Assembly: GCA_019426215.1 (NCBI GenBank)
Contig: CM033401.1
Coordinates: forward strand, 6,453,134 to 6,517,133
DNA length: 64,000 nucleotides
Direction of reading: 5' to 3'
Source: Buddleja alternifolia
Taxonomy: Eukaryota; Streptophyta; Magnoliopsida; Lamiales; Scrophulariaceae
A program made the position numbers and the translations under genes. This document shows, piece after piece, positions 10,151 to 20,879 of this stretch. The notes beneath the pieces were generated by a model. That model worked only from the letters and a program-made list of their open reading frames with translations, ran no database searches and was not told where the DNA came from. Each line of letters opens with the position of its first letter. Position 1 is the first letter of the stretch.

Positions 10151-10785
10151 ATATCAACGGAAAATTACACTCAGACCTCCTCACTTATAGTGTAATTACA
10201 CAAACTCATCCTCACTTTTGGAAAGTTACAACGACATCCTTTGGACCCAATTTTGAATTACACGGGCACTCCTGTCTGTTTCTTGGGTAGAAAATCAATG
10301 ACATCGTCAAAAAACTTTTTGAATATCTCTATTTTACCCCTGGTCAATCCTGGACCAACAGGTCGGACTTCTGACTGACCAAAATATCCCTAGGGGATAT
10401 TTTTTCTTAGCAATTATGTCTAGGGGGTGTAAATGTAATATAATTATATTTGAGGTATTATTCTTCTTCAATTTCAGTTATTTACTGAACTTTGATTTTA
10501 GTTTATAACTTTTTTAATATACTTTATTTTACTTCTTACCAATAGTTAATTCTTAACTAAAGAAAAAAACATTTAATTATATTCTACTCCGTAAATAAAT
10601 TAGTAATTACTTAACTATTTAATCAATAATTTAGTAATAATGAGTAGTTACTTTTGTGATAAACAAATAATATGTTTATATATATATTTTTGTGCTTTTA
10701 GACTTGTGCCACGATCACTGCTGATGTTTTTGAACTACACTTGATCTTTGATGGAACTTGAACAACACTTGGAAAGAATTTCCGT
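10150..10785. other. Decayed MITE-like and AT-rich DNA, no gene
   Basis: 10155-10440 has text of the 'aattacactcagacctcctc' type seen at plant MITE ends, but no clear opposite terminus. The remainder to 10785 is AT-rich. At about 10785 the ancestral flank resumes (tattaagatatcat). Confidence 0.3.
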
Positions 10786-10868
10786 ATTAAGATATCATGA
10801 TATATAACAATACTGAACGAAAATGCGGAATTTAACATGTACAAAAAAGTAAAGACCAAATATATAGA

Positions 10869-10987
10869 GAGCAACCTACCCTAACCCCTATTTAATAAGT
10901 GTTAAAGAAGATGTACAAAAAAGTCTTATATACAAATTACAATGAGAGAAAAATGCAAGAAAACATGAAAATAAACAAGTATAAATA
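10869..10987 (+). promoter_or_regulatory. Promoter of the phylloplanin pseudogene
   Basis: The core is GCAACCTACCCTAACCCCTA, followed by TTTAATAAGTGTT and a TATAAATA box at 10980-10987, about 100 bp before the ATG. It is nearly identical to the promoter of the intact gene at 48892-49010, so transcription is plausible although the reading frame is broken. Confidence 0.65.
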
Positions 10988-11085
10988 GGGGTTCTCTTCC
11001 CAACAGTTCAACACAGCAAAGCAGTGAATTGCAAGAGTAGTAAGAATAGAGCATACCACATATATAAACCTCAAATCTCCTCCAA

Positions 11086-11555
11086 ATGGCTTATAATTGT
11101 GCCTCTGCCCTTTTCCTCATCGCACTGCTCTTCGCGGCCTCAAACCCGTTAGCAAACGGCCATTACTACCCAACCCGCTGCCGCGAGGTATAACTCTAAA
11201 CGGCACACTTTGCTGCACAGCGACGGGAAACTGCCCCGGCCAAGGCGTCGCCGGGGCGCTTGTTAGCTTGAATTGCACCGTTCTTGGCGCTACTGTCAAT
11301 CTCGGCCAGGCTACAACGAATGCCAATGGAACTTTTAACATTACTGTTCCTGCTGTAAGAGGGATTGTCCTTGGACATTCCGTATCCCTTGCGTTACCGC
11401 TGTTCGACTTCCATTAAAAAATGTCGCAATGTCCCGGTGTCTTTCCACCGCCCTATGGCGTCCTCGCCTCCGCTCTTGAATCTTCGCCACTTTGGTTACG
11501 AGCGCCTTGGGGTGGTTCAAATGTCACTTAAAGGGATTTGTCAAGGAAGATCTGA
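11086..11555 (+). pseudogene. Phylloplanin-like gene, frameshifted
   Basis: Full-length homologue of the intact gene at 49109-49582, starting at the same ATG and ending at the equivalent TGA. A T is missing after the signal-peptide region (aacggccattac versus aacggcctattac), which shifts the frame at about codon 26. Further one- and two-base differences occur in the second half, for example around 11385, 11420-11445 and 11500-11545. The first 100 bp and the stretch 11200-11360 are almost perfect. The lesions thicken toward the assembly gap at 11876, and the 3' flank shows the same pattern. I therefore cannot tell true decay from poor base calls at a contig end. If the calls are errors, this would be a fourth functional gene. 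Confidence 0.8.
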
Positions 11556-11875
11556 TTGAATTTAATTCAAGTATGCTGAAATTTTCTTCCTCCCTTTTAT
11601 TCTTTACTTTTACTGCTTTATGATAGTAGTAATATTATTCTATAATAGACCATAGAGCACAACTGCATGCTGTGTCGTATTGTTTTATTTATACCTTGTT
11701 TTTTGAAAAAATGTATGTCGTTTATAAATTAATAATGGGAAGAAATTATATCTTAGTTTTGTTGTTTGTTTTTGGGTTGTGCACTTTAATCCATCGAAAT
11801 ACGCTTAGAATTGTATATACAGATTTGAAATAACCGTCACCAGATTTAATGTTTCATATTGCCATCTTCGTATGA

Positions 11876-11975
11876 NNNNNNNNNNNNNNNNNNNNNNNNN
11901 NNNNNNNNNNNNNNNNNNNNNNNNNNNNNNNNNNNNNNNNNNNNNNNNNNNNNNNNNNNNNNNNNNNNNNNNNNN
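11876..11975. other. Assembly gap (100 N)
   Basis: There are exactly 100 N, the conventional placeholder for a gap of unknown size. It lies between a plus-strand and a minus-strand phylloplanin copy, where collapsed repeats would be expected. Confidence 0.99.
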
Positions 11976-13163
11976 AGTTATGCGTTTAGATTATATTTGT
12001 ATATCTCATAATAATAATTTTATACTACAAATGTCCAATAAATAAAGTTTGCTCGACATGCTTGTGATTTTAGAGACACATGAATTAGTTTATCATTTTG
12101 AGCCATTTGTTTTTTTAGAGAATAACAACTTATGATTTTTAAAGTTATATGCGTTATCAAAACATTTTGAATTCAAGTGTTTTTTGTTTATTATTGTACG
12201 TTGGAGTTATTTTTGTGATAATAATTTTTTGAAGTCCATAGTTCCCAACTTCAAATTAAATAGTTTAGCTGTGCAAAATCTATTAAATATAATTATCGAT
12301 GGAATTATAGTATATATATATGAAATTTTAAATAATCCATGTAATTTAAACACTGACACAATTAAGTAAACAAACAGAGGAGAGTAGATAACCTTTCTAA
12401 AAACCTGGCCCGAACCCAAATGCCACAGCCGTGAAGTGTGGTTTCATGTTTTGTCTGGCGATCCTTGGTTTAAAGAATTCAAAATCGTCAAAACATCGGT
12501 CAGGTCGAAAAAAAGCGATTAACCCGCCCAACCCACCCACCGCGTACACCCCGAGTTTAACTCTCTAACTATCTGAGGATTTTGTGATATTGGCCTCATT
12601 ATCTTCAAAACAATTAGAGTATAAATTTCTTCTTAATTATTAGGTTTTTTATAAACGAGTTACATAAATATAATTAAAGGTCATATTTATTTTTGTTGTC
12701 AAAATTAACGAGCTAGGAGACAAGAACAAGAAGCATATGTGCGACTAATTTGTTGTTTTTTATACTATTTCTTGCTCATTCATATTATAATAGGAGATGT
12801 GGAGAAGAGTTATCTAGGATAGTGAAATGGCTATTAGATACCCGTAATAACAAATCCTACTAAAATGGCCTCATGAACCAACACAAGTCTAGTGTTATAC
12901 CAGTTCAAATGTTCTATTACATACACTCTTTTAAATTGCATTCGTATGCGTTGAATGGCAAAATGATCAAAAACACATAATAGAGCTGAGGTATAGGTAT
13001 AAGTAACATTCTTCTCCATTATTTGTAAACAAGATACATATAAAAAGTTTTTAAAGAATAGCCATAAAGATGAAACAGCGCACATGCATGTGTGCTATGT
13101 TATTTTCTAATTCATATATAGTAATAGCGAGAGAAGAAATCTTCAGCGGCACTTGAAATTCAA
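11976..13163. other. Shared 3' flank of convergent copies, no gene
   Basis: 12595-12715 is the inverse of 1835-1930. 12740-12890 (tcatattataatag...) recurs at 19100-19260. 12871-13163 recurs at 35892-36153. Small ORFs at about 12184-12419 and 12834-13085 look like chance frames in AT-rich DNA. The 3' UTR of the minus-strand gene lies in the right-hand part. Confidence 0.5.
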
Positions 13164-13628
13164 TCAGGCACTTATACGGAAAAATCCGTTTAAGACGAAA
13201 TTTTGAACCAACCCGAGAAGCGAGGTAACCACAGTTCCGACAGATTGAAGAGCGGATGCAAGGACGCCATTAGTGGTGGAGAGCACGGGACATACAACAT
13301 TGTTTAATGGAAGTTGAACAACGGCAACGCATGGTAGTGTGGGAAGTCCAAGAATAAGCCCTGTTAAAGCTCCAACAGTAATATTAAAATTTCCATTGAC
13401 ATTAGTGGTGCCCTGGCCAACTGTGACATTAGAACCAAGAATGGTGCAATTCAAGCGAACAAGCGCTCCATTTACGCCTTGGCCGGGGCAGTTTCCAGTG
13501 GGCGTACAGCAAAGTCGGCCGGTTACACTCAGGCCTCGCAAAGTGAGGATTTGGCCATTCGCTAATGGGTTTGAGGCCGCGAAGAGGAGTGAAATGAGGA
13601 AAAGGGCAGAGGCATAATTATAAGCCAT
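13164..13628 (-). CDS. Phylloplanin-like secreted protein (Pollen Ole e 1 family)
   Basis: 154 residues, one exon. Residues 1-25 form a signal peptide (hydrophobic A-L-F-L-I-S-L-L-F, likely cut after A-N-G). The mature part has cysteines at 40, 41, 47, 61, 100 and 113 and N-glycosylation sequons at N60, N67 and N82. The C-terminal third is rich in Val, Leu and Ser and ends in a hydrophobic strand-like stretch. This layout fits the phylloplanin branch of the Pollen_Ole_e_1 family; tobacco phylloplanin is secreted by glandular trichomes onto the leaf surface and inhibits pathogen spore germination. That role here is inferred from the family. The start is the only Met before the signal peptide and matches the sister genes. 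The TATA box is about 107 bp upstream. It is convergent with the pseudogene at 11086. It differs from the 36-kb gene by four bases. Confidence 0.85.
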   Translation of the reverse strand: MAYNYASALFLISLLFAASNPLANGQILTLRGLSVTGRLCCTPTGNCPGQGVNGALVRLNCTILGSNVTVGQGTTNVNGNFNITVGALTGLILGLPTLPCVAVVQLPLNNVVCPVLSTTNGVLASALQSVGTVVTSLLGLVQNFVLNGFFRISA

Positions 13629-13734
13629 TTGGAGGGAATTCGAGGTTTATATACGTGGTATACTATATATATTATTACGTACTACTCTTGCAAATTCACT
13701 GTTTTGTTGTGTTGAAATGTTGTGAAAGAATCCC

Positions 13735-13850
13735 TATTTATACTTGTTTTTTTCTTTGTATTGTTTCAGTTTCCTCCTCAATGTATGTAAGACTTTTTGA
13801 ATATCTTCTTAGCAGTACTTATTGAATAGAGTTAGGGTGGGTTGCTCTAT
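13735..13850 (-). promoter_or_regulatory. Phylloplanin promoter (TATA plus conserved core)
   Basis: On the minus strand, a TATAAATA box at 13742-13735 is followed by the leader 'caacatttcaacacaac'. The core at 13850-13809 reads AGAGCAACCCACCCTAACTC and then TATTCAATAAGTACT. It is the same arrangement as at 48892-49010. Confidence 0.65.
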
Positions 13851-13989
13851 ATATAAATTATGGGCTTTATTTATGGTACATGTCAAATTGAGCATTTTTA
13901 TTTTTGTTCAACATTGTTATATCTTGATATTCTAATACGCAAATTATGTCCGTTCCATTAAAAAGCATGCAACAAGCTCTATATTTAAC

Positions 13990-15285
13990 TTACAAACTAT
14001 AGAGTAACTCCCAAATAAGAAGATTCTAAAGTTGTATTTAGATTAAAGGATTTGTGAGTTACGAATTTGAAATATATAATATTGAATAAACTTAGTTTGT
14101 ATGTAAATTTAAGTTTTGATGAATTTCATCTATTACTCAAATTCACTAATGATGGAGTCACTTGAGCTTTATGAGGTTCAAAATCCTTCCTCGGATCTAA
14201 ATTCTTATATCCAAAATGCAACCTAAAAAAATTGATTTTGTAATCTCGCTAAATTATTTTTTTCTTTCTCTTTAAAAACTTTGGTCGTCTTCTCATATTC
14301 TCCTGTTCTAAGCCGGTGATTGATTGGACACTCTACTTCAAATTTTGTATCCTAATTGTGAATGTAACTAGAGAGTAATTTGTAGTACATCCATAATTCG
14401 GTTTCTCAACCCCCAACCCCACCGAACCACCACCACCACCATCCATTCAGCCATCAACTCTACCAACCCACCCTTCATGAAAATCTTCATGTGACCTTTC
14501 TATTTAATTTAATTTAGTGTATTATTTTCTTCATGATCTGATGCTACTATTCCTAACAGAAATAAAGCAAATATCTCTTGAATAAGAATTTGAGATCTTT
14601 TATGCATAAGAGTTATTTCTTTCGAATTAGATGTTTCCTTGATTGTTTTTCAGTATTGTAACTTTTTATCAAATAAAATAACTCATTTTCTATGATGATT
14701 TAGTGCTTCAATTATTTTCAATTACAATACTAAATGTGTCTAACATTTTATAAGTATCAGTATGGTATCATTTTCATTAAAATATATGAAATAAAATAAC
14801 CAATTTTATAAATTAAAAAACACGCAACCAAAAGTTTATTGACCTGCTATAAATTAAAATAACACTATACATATGAAGGATCGAAATTACGTCCAAACTC
14901 CACACGCTACCTATGATTAATTTTCACAATATTATATATTTTACATCTTAATAGAAAAAATTAATCAAACCTATTTTTGTTATTAAAGGACTACTATCAA
15001 ATTGACCTTGTTTTCTCATTTTCTTCTACTTGTAAGCTTGTGCCACTACATTCTTAATTTGGAAAGTTAACTATAAATGGGCCAACTTCAACTTGACCAA
15101 ATTGACAAGGCCATAGTTGAATCTTACACTAAAGTACTTGTAGCCCACATAGATCTTGCCAAATTTGGACAAACATAAGGCTATCACAAAGTACCTAAAT
15201 ATGTCATTGTGGTGCGACTTTATAAGTCAAGGGAAGGATATTGTGCATTATGAGTCCTCTATTTCAAAATTGTGTTCTATTTTGT
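13990..15285 (-). repeat. Phylloplanin upstream flank, no gene
   Basis: It is shared with 23705-25000 and 36950-38242, and its first 400 bp are shared inverted with 3166-3480. It is AT-rich with no ORF of note. A small CAC-rich patch lies at about 14410-14450 (accaccaccaccacc). Confidence 0.6.
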
Positions 15286-15289
15286 AGAT

Positions 15290-16264
15290 TTAATTACACT
15301 AACGATCCTTCTTATTTAGAATGATTACAACTCAATACGCTTAGTTTGGGCACATAACAAACATCCCCCTCTTATAATATAACGTTACATATTCACCCCC
15401 TTTTGTCTAACGTTTGTTAGTTAAACATAACGGAAAATGAGAAATGACCATTTTACCCTCGTTTTTAAATTAAAAAAATAAGTTCTTATTTTATGATTAC
15501 AATTTAGCATGCTTATTGTGGGGATATAACTGACACTCCCTCTTATAATAAAACATCACATTCACCATCCCACCACCACCACCCCTCTCTCAATTAATGT
15601 CCGTTTCAAATGTGACAGAAAGTGTCAAATGACAATTTACTCTAGTTTTAAAACATATAAATAAATTAGCCAAAAGCTAAAAATTTAAAATGACGGAATG
15701 CCCCTCACACTTTGCCTAAAATAAGTTTTCTAAATGTGTCTTCAAAAAAAAAAAAAGGAAAAGAAAAGGCAAAATATATCTTAATGCAACTGGCATGAGG
15801 TGTTGGGATTGGGTTCAGCGCGGTTTATAATATTGCTTTTTAAACCGACCATAAATTCAAACCTAATGTGTCGGTATTCCTTTTTTTTTTTTACTCATTA
15901 TCAAGATGTTACAAAATCATATAAATATAATTAGATCTTTTATAATTTGATTAACAACATTTATCTCCTTAGAGGTATTTTGTTAATCCAAATCTAACCC
16001 ACTTATTTCGGGCTCATAAAAAATAACACCTCTCATAATAAAATTCTACATTAATCCCCTCAGTGGTATTTTGGTCAAAAGAAAATAGTTGACCAAGACA
16101 AGGACAATATAGGAAGTTTAAATAATTTTAAAAATGATGTTAGCATATTTTGTTAGTTTTTTGGACAATTGTAAGGTTTATTTATAAGGAGAGGGTGTTT
16201 GTTATGTGCCCAAATAAGCAGTTGGCTTGTAATTACACTAAATGAGGGTAGTTCGTGTAACTAA
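15290..16264. mobile_element. Non-autonomous TIR element, about 975 bp
   Basis: The ends are inverted (left ttaattacactaacgatcc, right ...gtagttcgtgtaactaa) and so are the subterminal blocks: TGGGCACATAACAAACATCC on the left and its inverse near 16190-16212. There is no transposase. A2 carries a full copy at about 38243-39219. A3 keeps only the left part, ending abruptly near 25799. Confidence 0.6.
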
Positions 16265-16609
16265 CCATATTTTGCATTTCATTTAATTAATAACACCTCA
16301 TCAGAGTATAAAATTCACTCCACATGTACATTTAAGGAGAAAATTTATACACACATTGTGTATATGAAAAATGAAATACAGGATGATTCAAACTCATGGA
16401 TGTGCTATTTAAGTTTGGAATGACCACTTATGCCCTATTATATAACTAGATGCCCAACTTGAAAAGATCTTTGGATTGATCCATTCTCATATGATCGAAT
16501 TGTGAAGGTGAAGTTTGGCCTATTTAAATACATGGTGGACTGCAAAGCCTTTTTTATACTTAAGTTAAGACAATGGTAGTAAAAGTTATGACAACCTTGT
16601 CACCTTTTG

Positions 16610-16717
16610 CTATGATATGATATGTACAAGCTCTCGGCTCTCGTGTTGCAATGTTCGATGCGCGAACATAGCATATACAAATTGGAAAATCAACGCAAAT
16701 ACTAACCCCGTCTTCAT
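16610..16717 (-). CDS. Possible 35-residue secreted peptide, doubtful
   Basis: The frame starts M-K-T-G-L-V-F-A-L-I-F-Q-F-V-Y-A, which looks like a signal peptide, and continues for about 19 polar residues to a stop. I do not recognise it. In A2 (about 39563-39669) a one-base deletion alters the last residues. The opposite strand is also open here (16617-16862). It may be a chance frame or the remains of an exon. Confidence 0.15.
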   Translation of the reverse strand: MKTGLVFALIFQFVYAMFAHRTLQHESRELVHIIS

Positions 16718-17250
16718 GGTACCATCAGAGATCAAGTATAGTCAAAATCGACATAACCCTCACACGAGTCGAAGAGCACACAAGTATATAATATTTGTAA
16801 TAGGATTCAAACAACGTTACAATGGAGCTGCAAAATCAACAATAGCGATAATCAAGATTTAAGTTATGTATAGATACTCCAGTTAAGCAACCTTTTGAAA
16901 TTCTTTTTCTGAATTACCAACAAAAATAATAATATTCAACAAATAGCATAGACCCAAATAATTGTATAGGAGGAAGAAGTAATTATTTAACACAAAAGTG
17001 AACCATACAAACTTCTATTATCCCTCTAAAGAAAATTAACATGAAAACATAATCCACAAGATCAATCAATGCAATTAGAAGAAGAAATCTTCTTCATAAT
17101 CTCTTCAAGCTTTTCTTTCTAGCATCTATCTTCTTTTTGTCTGCAGGAACTTTAGCCAGCCCTGCTTCCTACCTTTAGTGTAGCTGGAGCAGCTTTCGAT
17201 CCGCTAGCACCCGTCCCATCTGATGAAAGCATGGCCGTTTGATAACCATT

Positions 17251-18442
17251 TGTTAGATTATAGAAAACCCCGTAGGAAACCTTTTATAGATGAATAACGT
17301 ATATATAGATACAATAGACAAGAAACCCTAAGCTATATATAAGGTAAAAGATAAACATGTAAAAGATACAAAGATATCCTAAATCTATACAAAGATATTT
17401 AATATATTTAACACTCCCCGCAGTTGAAACGAGAGGTTCTCGAACATTGAGGCTGGACCGAAAATCCAAGAAGAGCGGAGACGGCAGTTCTGGCATAAAG
17501 AATGCCGAGTAGAGTGCTGATGAGAACCACAACCAAGAGTGTTTCTATGAGTTGTACCACCATCAGAGTAAGGAAGAGGGATTTCGACGAAGACTCTCAA
17601 GATGGAGCAGTTTCGCCCAAAAAATAAATAAATATATGAGCAAAGGTCGAAACAGCATGACAAAAGTCTCATGTTGATTCATATTTAGGAGAAGTGAGAT
17701 TAGAGTGAGGGTTGGAGAAAGATGTGGCGGCTTGTAATAGAGAACAGCGCCAAGCTCAGAACGTGTGAGCTTCTAACCTAAGTTTTGAGGAAAAAAAAAG
17801 GAATATGGGGGCTGTTTGGGGAAGGGAAAAAAAGAAGAAAGAAGAAAGAAAGAAAAGATCTTTACGTGAGAGGATTGTTTATGGTGAGAAGTGGAATTTT
17901 GGAAAGAATTGCAAGTGGGGATTATATTGGAAAGGAGGGGATATTAGGGTGAGAAAAAGGAAGGGGCTGCATGTGTGAAAGTGCAGCAGAAGCACCACCT
18001 AATAATTCCACAATGGCAGCGGACGGAGGATGGATTGAGAGACCACCGAACCGATATTGATAGATTTTGAGAAGTAAGATGCCTTTCGGCCTTGTGAGAG
18101 TACAAAGAGGAGAGATATATTTTAGGAGACGTGGAATCGAGAGATAGAGAAGAGATAGAGGTAGAGATGATGTTGTCAGACAAGGCGGCGGCGGTGGAGA
18201 AGAGGAGAGAAAAAAAATAACTAAACCAGATAAGGGGCGCCGGACAGAGACGGCGACTTGAGGATGGCGGAAGCGAGAGATCACCACGGCTCTGATACCA
18301 TGTTAGGTTATAGAAAACCCCGTAGGAAACCTTTATTGATGAATAACGTATATATAGATACAATAGATAAAAAAACTCTAAGCTATAAATAAAGTAAAAG
18401 ATAAACATAGATAAGATACAAAGATATTTAATATATTTAACA
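17251..18442 (-). mobile_element. TRIM (miniature LTR retrotransposon) in A1
   Basis: Two direct repeats, 17251-17413 and 18301-18442, begin TGTTAG and end TTAACA and form the LTRs. The perfect 5-bp target duplication ccatt lies at 17246-17250 and 18443-18447. Next to the right LTR, 18288-18300 reads GGCTCTGATACCA, whose complement TGGTATCAGAGCC is the initiator-Met-tRNA primer site; the element therefore runs on the minus strand. The purine tract (inverse of ctccccgcag) abuts the other LTR. The 890-bp interior lacks gag or pol. The empty site is at about 26306. Confidence 0.92.
18288..18300 (-). other. tRNA-iMet primer-binding site of the TRIM
   Basis: A thirteen-base match to the primer site usual in plant copia and TRIM elements, directly adjacent to the LTR. 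Confidence 0.85.
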
Positions 18443-19059
18443 CCATTTTTTGGTTTCGGGCCAAGGACATGGTAATTGGGGCGGTGCACCTGCACCGGAT
18501 ACAAAGTTGTTATTCTGGTTCGACGCATTTCGCTGAAGTATCTGTGCTTTACAAGATCAACTATGAAGTGTATGTGCTTTATAGATCCACATCTATGTCA
18601 GTGGTGGACGCGGAGATGGCTCGTGATAATTTGAAAAATAGGGGGTGAAAATGTCATATGTTTTTACTTAAAGATGGGCGAAATTTTAATCTATTGAGAG
18701 AGGAAGAAGTTGTGATAATTTTCAAATCTCGAGATATTTTTCATTGTCAAATTTTGTAAAACAGGTTACCGTGTAATTTACCCTTATCAAAACCATTGAA
18801 ACATGTACACCATTATTTTACGTTTTTATATATTATGTTATAATAATTCAACTATATACAACCCCACTTGCAAAGCAGAGCGCACGTAGATTGTGCGCTA
18901 CTTTTCCTAGTGAAGTTGCTTATGTTTTCATCGGGACGAAATGTATTTGAAATAGATAAAAAATTCTTCAGAAAAGCTAATTTAGAAGTTTTTTTTTTTT
19001 TTTTAAAACCAACTAATGTAGAAGTTAATGTCACCATTGCTGTAAGAATAATATGAGTT

Positions 19060-19260
19060 TAACATCACATAAATTGGAGGTGTGCTTCAGTCCGAAAATC
19101 CTGGCTCCATCACACGATCTTTGTTGCTTTTTCTTACTATTTGTTGCCGTTCATATTATAATAGAGATTGATGTACAATTATCTAAGACATCGAAATGGC
19201 AATTGAAGTCCCACGACAACAAATCTTACTAAGATGGTGTTATGAACCAACATAAATATT
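19060..19260 (-). repeat. 3' flank of a lost minus-strand phylloplanin copy
   Basis: The text 'tcatattataatagagattg' through 'atgaaccaacataaatatta' matches 12780-12895, downstream of the 13-kb gene. Where the CDS should follow (about 19.5-20 kb), there are transposons instead. The matching upstream flank reappears only at about 22180. Confidence 0.55.
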
Positions 19261-19470
19261 AGGGGTCCTCATGGTTTTCTTAAGTTGTACCATGCCGATC
19301 GTATTATACCGAATGATGTGTAGTCGATTTACACCTATATAGTGATAATTACACTGGGGGTCCTAAAGTATTGCCTAATTACAAAAAATATCCCCTAATT
19401 TAATAAATTACATCTCACATCCCAGATTTTCATGTATGTATGTAAACTTTGATGGAAAGTGTCAAAAGAC

Positions 19471-19878
19471 TAGGGGTGGAGCCAGGGGGCTGGAGGGTGA
19501 GCTTCCCCCCAACCCAATTTTAAAATATTTTTTTTTTACCTTACAAAATATTTGCTATTTGAATTTGCCCCCCCCCCCCCCCTCAAAATCGAAAAATATC
19601 ACGTTTTCTCTCTATTCTTTGAATTCGCCCCTCCAAAACCCAAAATGATGGCTATAACGAAAGAGATATAAGAGTATAAAGTATGTCAAATTTTGTAACT
19701 GAACATAGTTCCTTATTAGATTTTCCTCCATAAATATAGTGTACCGTACCGTGGGGGGTGAATCCTTCGTCCATCTGGCAAAAAAAAAGTGTATAGCTAT
19801 ATCACAACGATCTTCTCCCCCCCCCCACCCCACCCCACCCCACCCCACCCCAAAGTAAAATTCCTGACTCCGTCCCTG
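19471..19878. mobile_element. hAT-type MITE with 8-bp target duplication
   Basis: The termini TAGGGGTGGAGCCAGG and (inverse) CAGGGACGGAGTCAGG match. The flanks carry a perfect 8-bp duplication, caaaagac, at 19463-19470 and 19879-19886. It is 408 bp long and contains C-runs (about 19568-19582) and CCCCA repeats (about 19818-19853). It is nested inside the TIR element at 19343. Confidence 0.88.
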
Positions 19879-20010
19879 CAAAAGACGTAAATGCCATTGC
19901 AGAATATTTTTTAAAAAAAGAAGAAAAAATATTAAAAAACTGAATTACCATATTACCCCTTTACTTACTCCAATTTTAAAATAAAAAATCAAACATAAAA
20001 GAAAAGTACT

Positions 20011-20016
<6 letters not shown>

Positions 20017-20048
<32 letters not shown>

Positions 20049-20260
20049 TATGTATTTTAACTTAGAAATTGCTTGTGTGTGAAAATGTGTGTGTGCGAGC
20101 GTGACTGTGTGCGTGTGTTGTGTGTAACAGTGTGTGTGTGTGTAATTGTGTTTGTGTGTGTGATTGTGTGTGTATGTGTATTGTTGTGTGTGTGTGTATT
20201 GTTGTGTGTGTGTGCATGAGGGTGGGGTGGGATTGGGGGTGGGGTGGCGATGGAGGGTGG
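20017..20260. repeat. TG microsatellite and TG-rich low complexity
   Basis: A pure (TG)n run at about 20017-20043 is followed by imperfect tgtgtg stretches and a GGGTGG-rich patch near 20220-20260. The Cys/Val-rich and His/Thr-rich frames here are artefacts of the repeat. Confidence 0.85.
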
Positions 20261-20879
20261 GAAAGATGGAGAAGGCGACTACTGTTCCGCACCCCTTTTC
20301 TTTTTCTTTTTCCTTTTCTTTTTTATTTAATTTATAAAATGATATAAATTATGTTTATTAATATAAATTAAGTTTATTAATATACAATTTTTAAATTTAT
20401 TTACAAATTTCATAAATTAATTTAAAATATAAAGTTTTAAATTTATATAAACTATTATATATTAATTTATTTAAAAGATTAAAATGATATTTTATACATA
20501 TTTTTTTATTTTATAATTTTAATAATTTTTTAGTTTGTTGAAAATAATTTTTTATTATACATAATTATTTGTATACTTTACATACATAACATTACATGTA
20601 ACACCTATTCTTTTACAAAATATTACAAATAACACCAAAAGGTTATAATTGTCCAAAAAAAGTCGGGTTTCCAAGTCTAGAAAAAGTCGGGAGTATTTTA
20701 GGAAGTTCACCGAAAAAAAATCATTGGAGCCTTACTGAAACCCTAATGGAAGGTGCCAAATGTTAGACGGAATAAACGACTTGGATGTTAGATGTAATTT
20801 ATTGAAATATGGGATGTTTTATGTAATTAGGCAATACCTCAGGACCACCAGTGTAATTATACCCACCAATAAATTTATA

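Larger units (their letters stand above)
17050..18650. other. Unidentified conserved segment split by a TRIM
   Basis: 17050-17250 and 18443-18650 are contiguous in A3 (26110-26470). Joined across the TRIM, both strands read open for a while. The minus strand gives ...R-R-T-R-I-T-T-L-Y-P-V-Q-V-H..., then a Ser/Gly/Ala stretch and a Lys-rich piece after a frame change. The plus strand gives ...V-I-G-A-V-H-L-H-R-I-Q... across 18470-18620. The segment is GC-richer than its flanks. It may be a decayed exon of an unknown gene; I cannot choose the strand. Confidence 0.3.
12871..19235. repeat. Segmental duplication A, copy A1
   Basis: It aligns almost end to end with 35892-42134 (A2): gene, promoter, upstream flank, TIR element, TRIM and distal flank in the same order. 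A third, older and shorter relative is 23705-26820 (A3), which lacks the TRIM and part of the TIR element. A1 and A2 share the TRIM with identical target duplications, so they separated after that insertion. Confidence 0.9.
19343..20864. mobile_element. TIR element, about 1.5 kb
   Basis: The ends are inverted repeats of roughly 90 bp: left 'gataattacactgggggtcct' and right its inverse near 20840-20864, continuing with matching 'attgcctaattac' and 'aaattacatctcacatccc' blocks. There is no transposase. A hAT-type MITE (19471-19878) and TG-rich low-complexity DNA lie inside. Confidence 0.65.

Noticed and set aside
13339..13617. Plus-strand ORF over the phylloplanin gene (also 36329-36544)
   Set aside because: Antisense shadow of a well-supported CDS.
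20062..20347. His/Thr-rich and Cys/Val-rich ORFs
   Set aside because: Translations of TG-rich low-complexity DNA.
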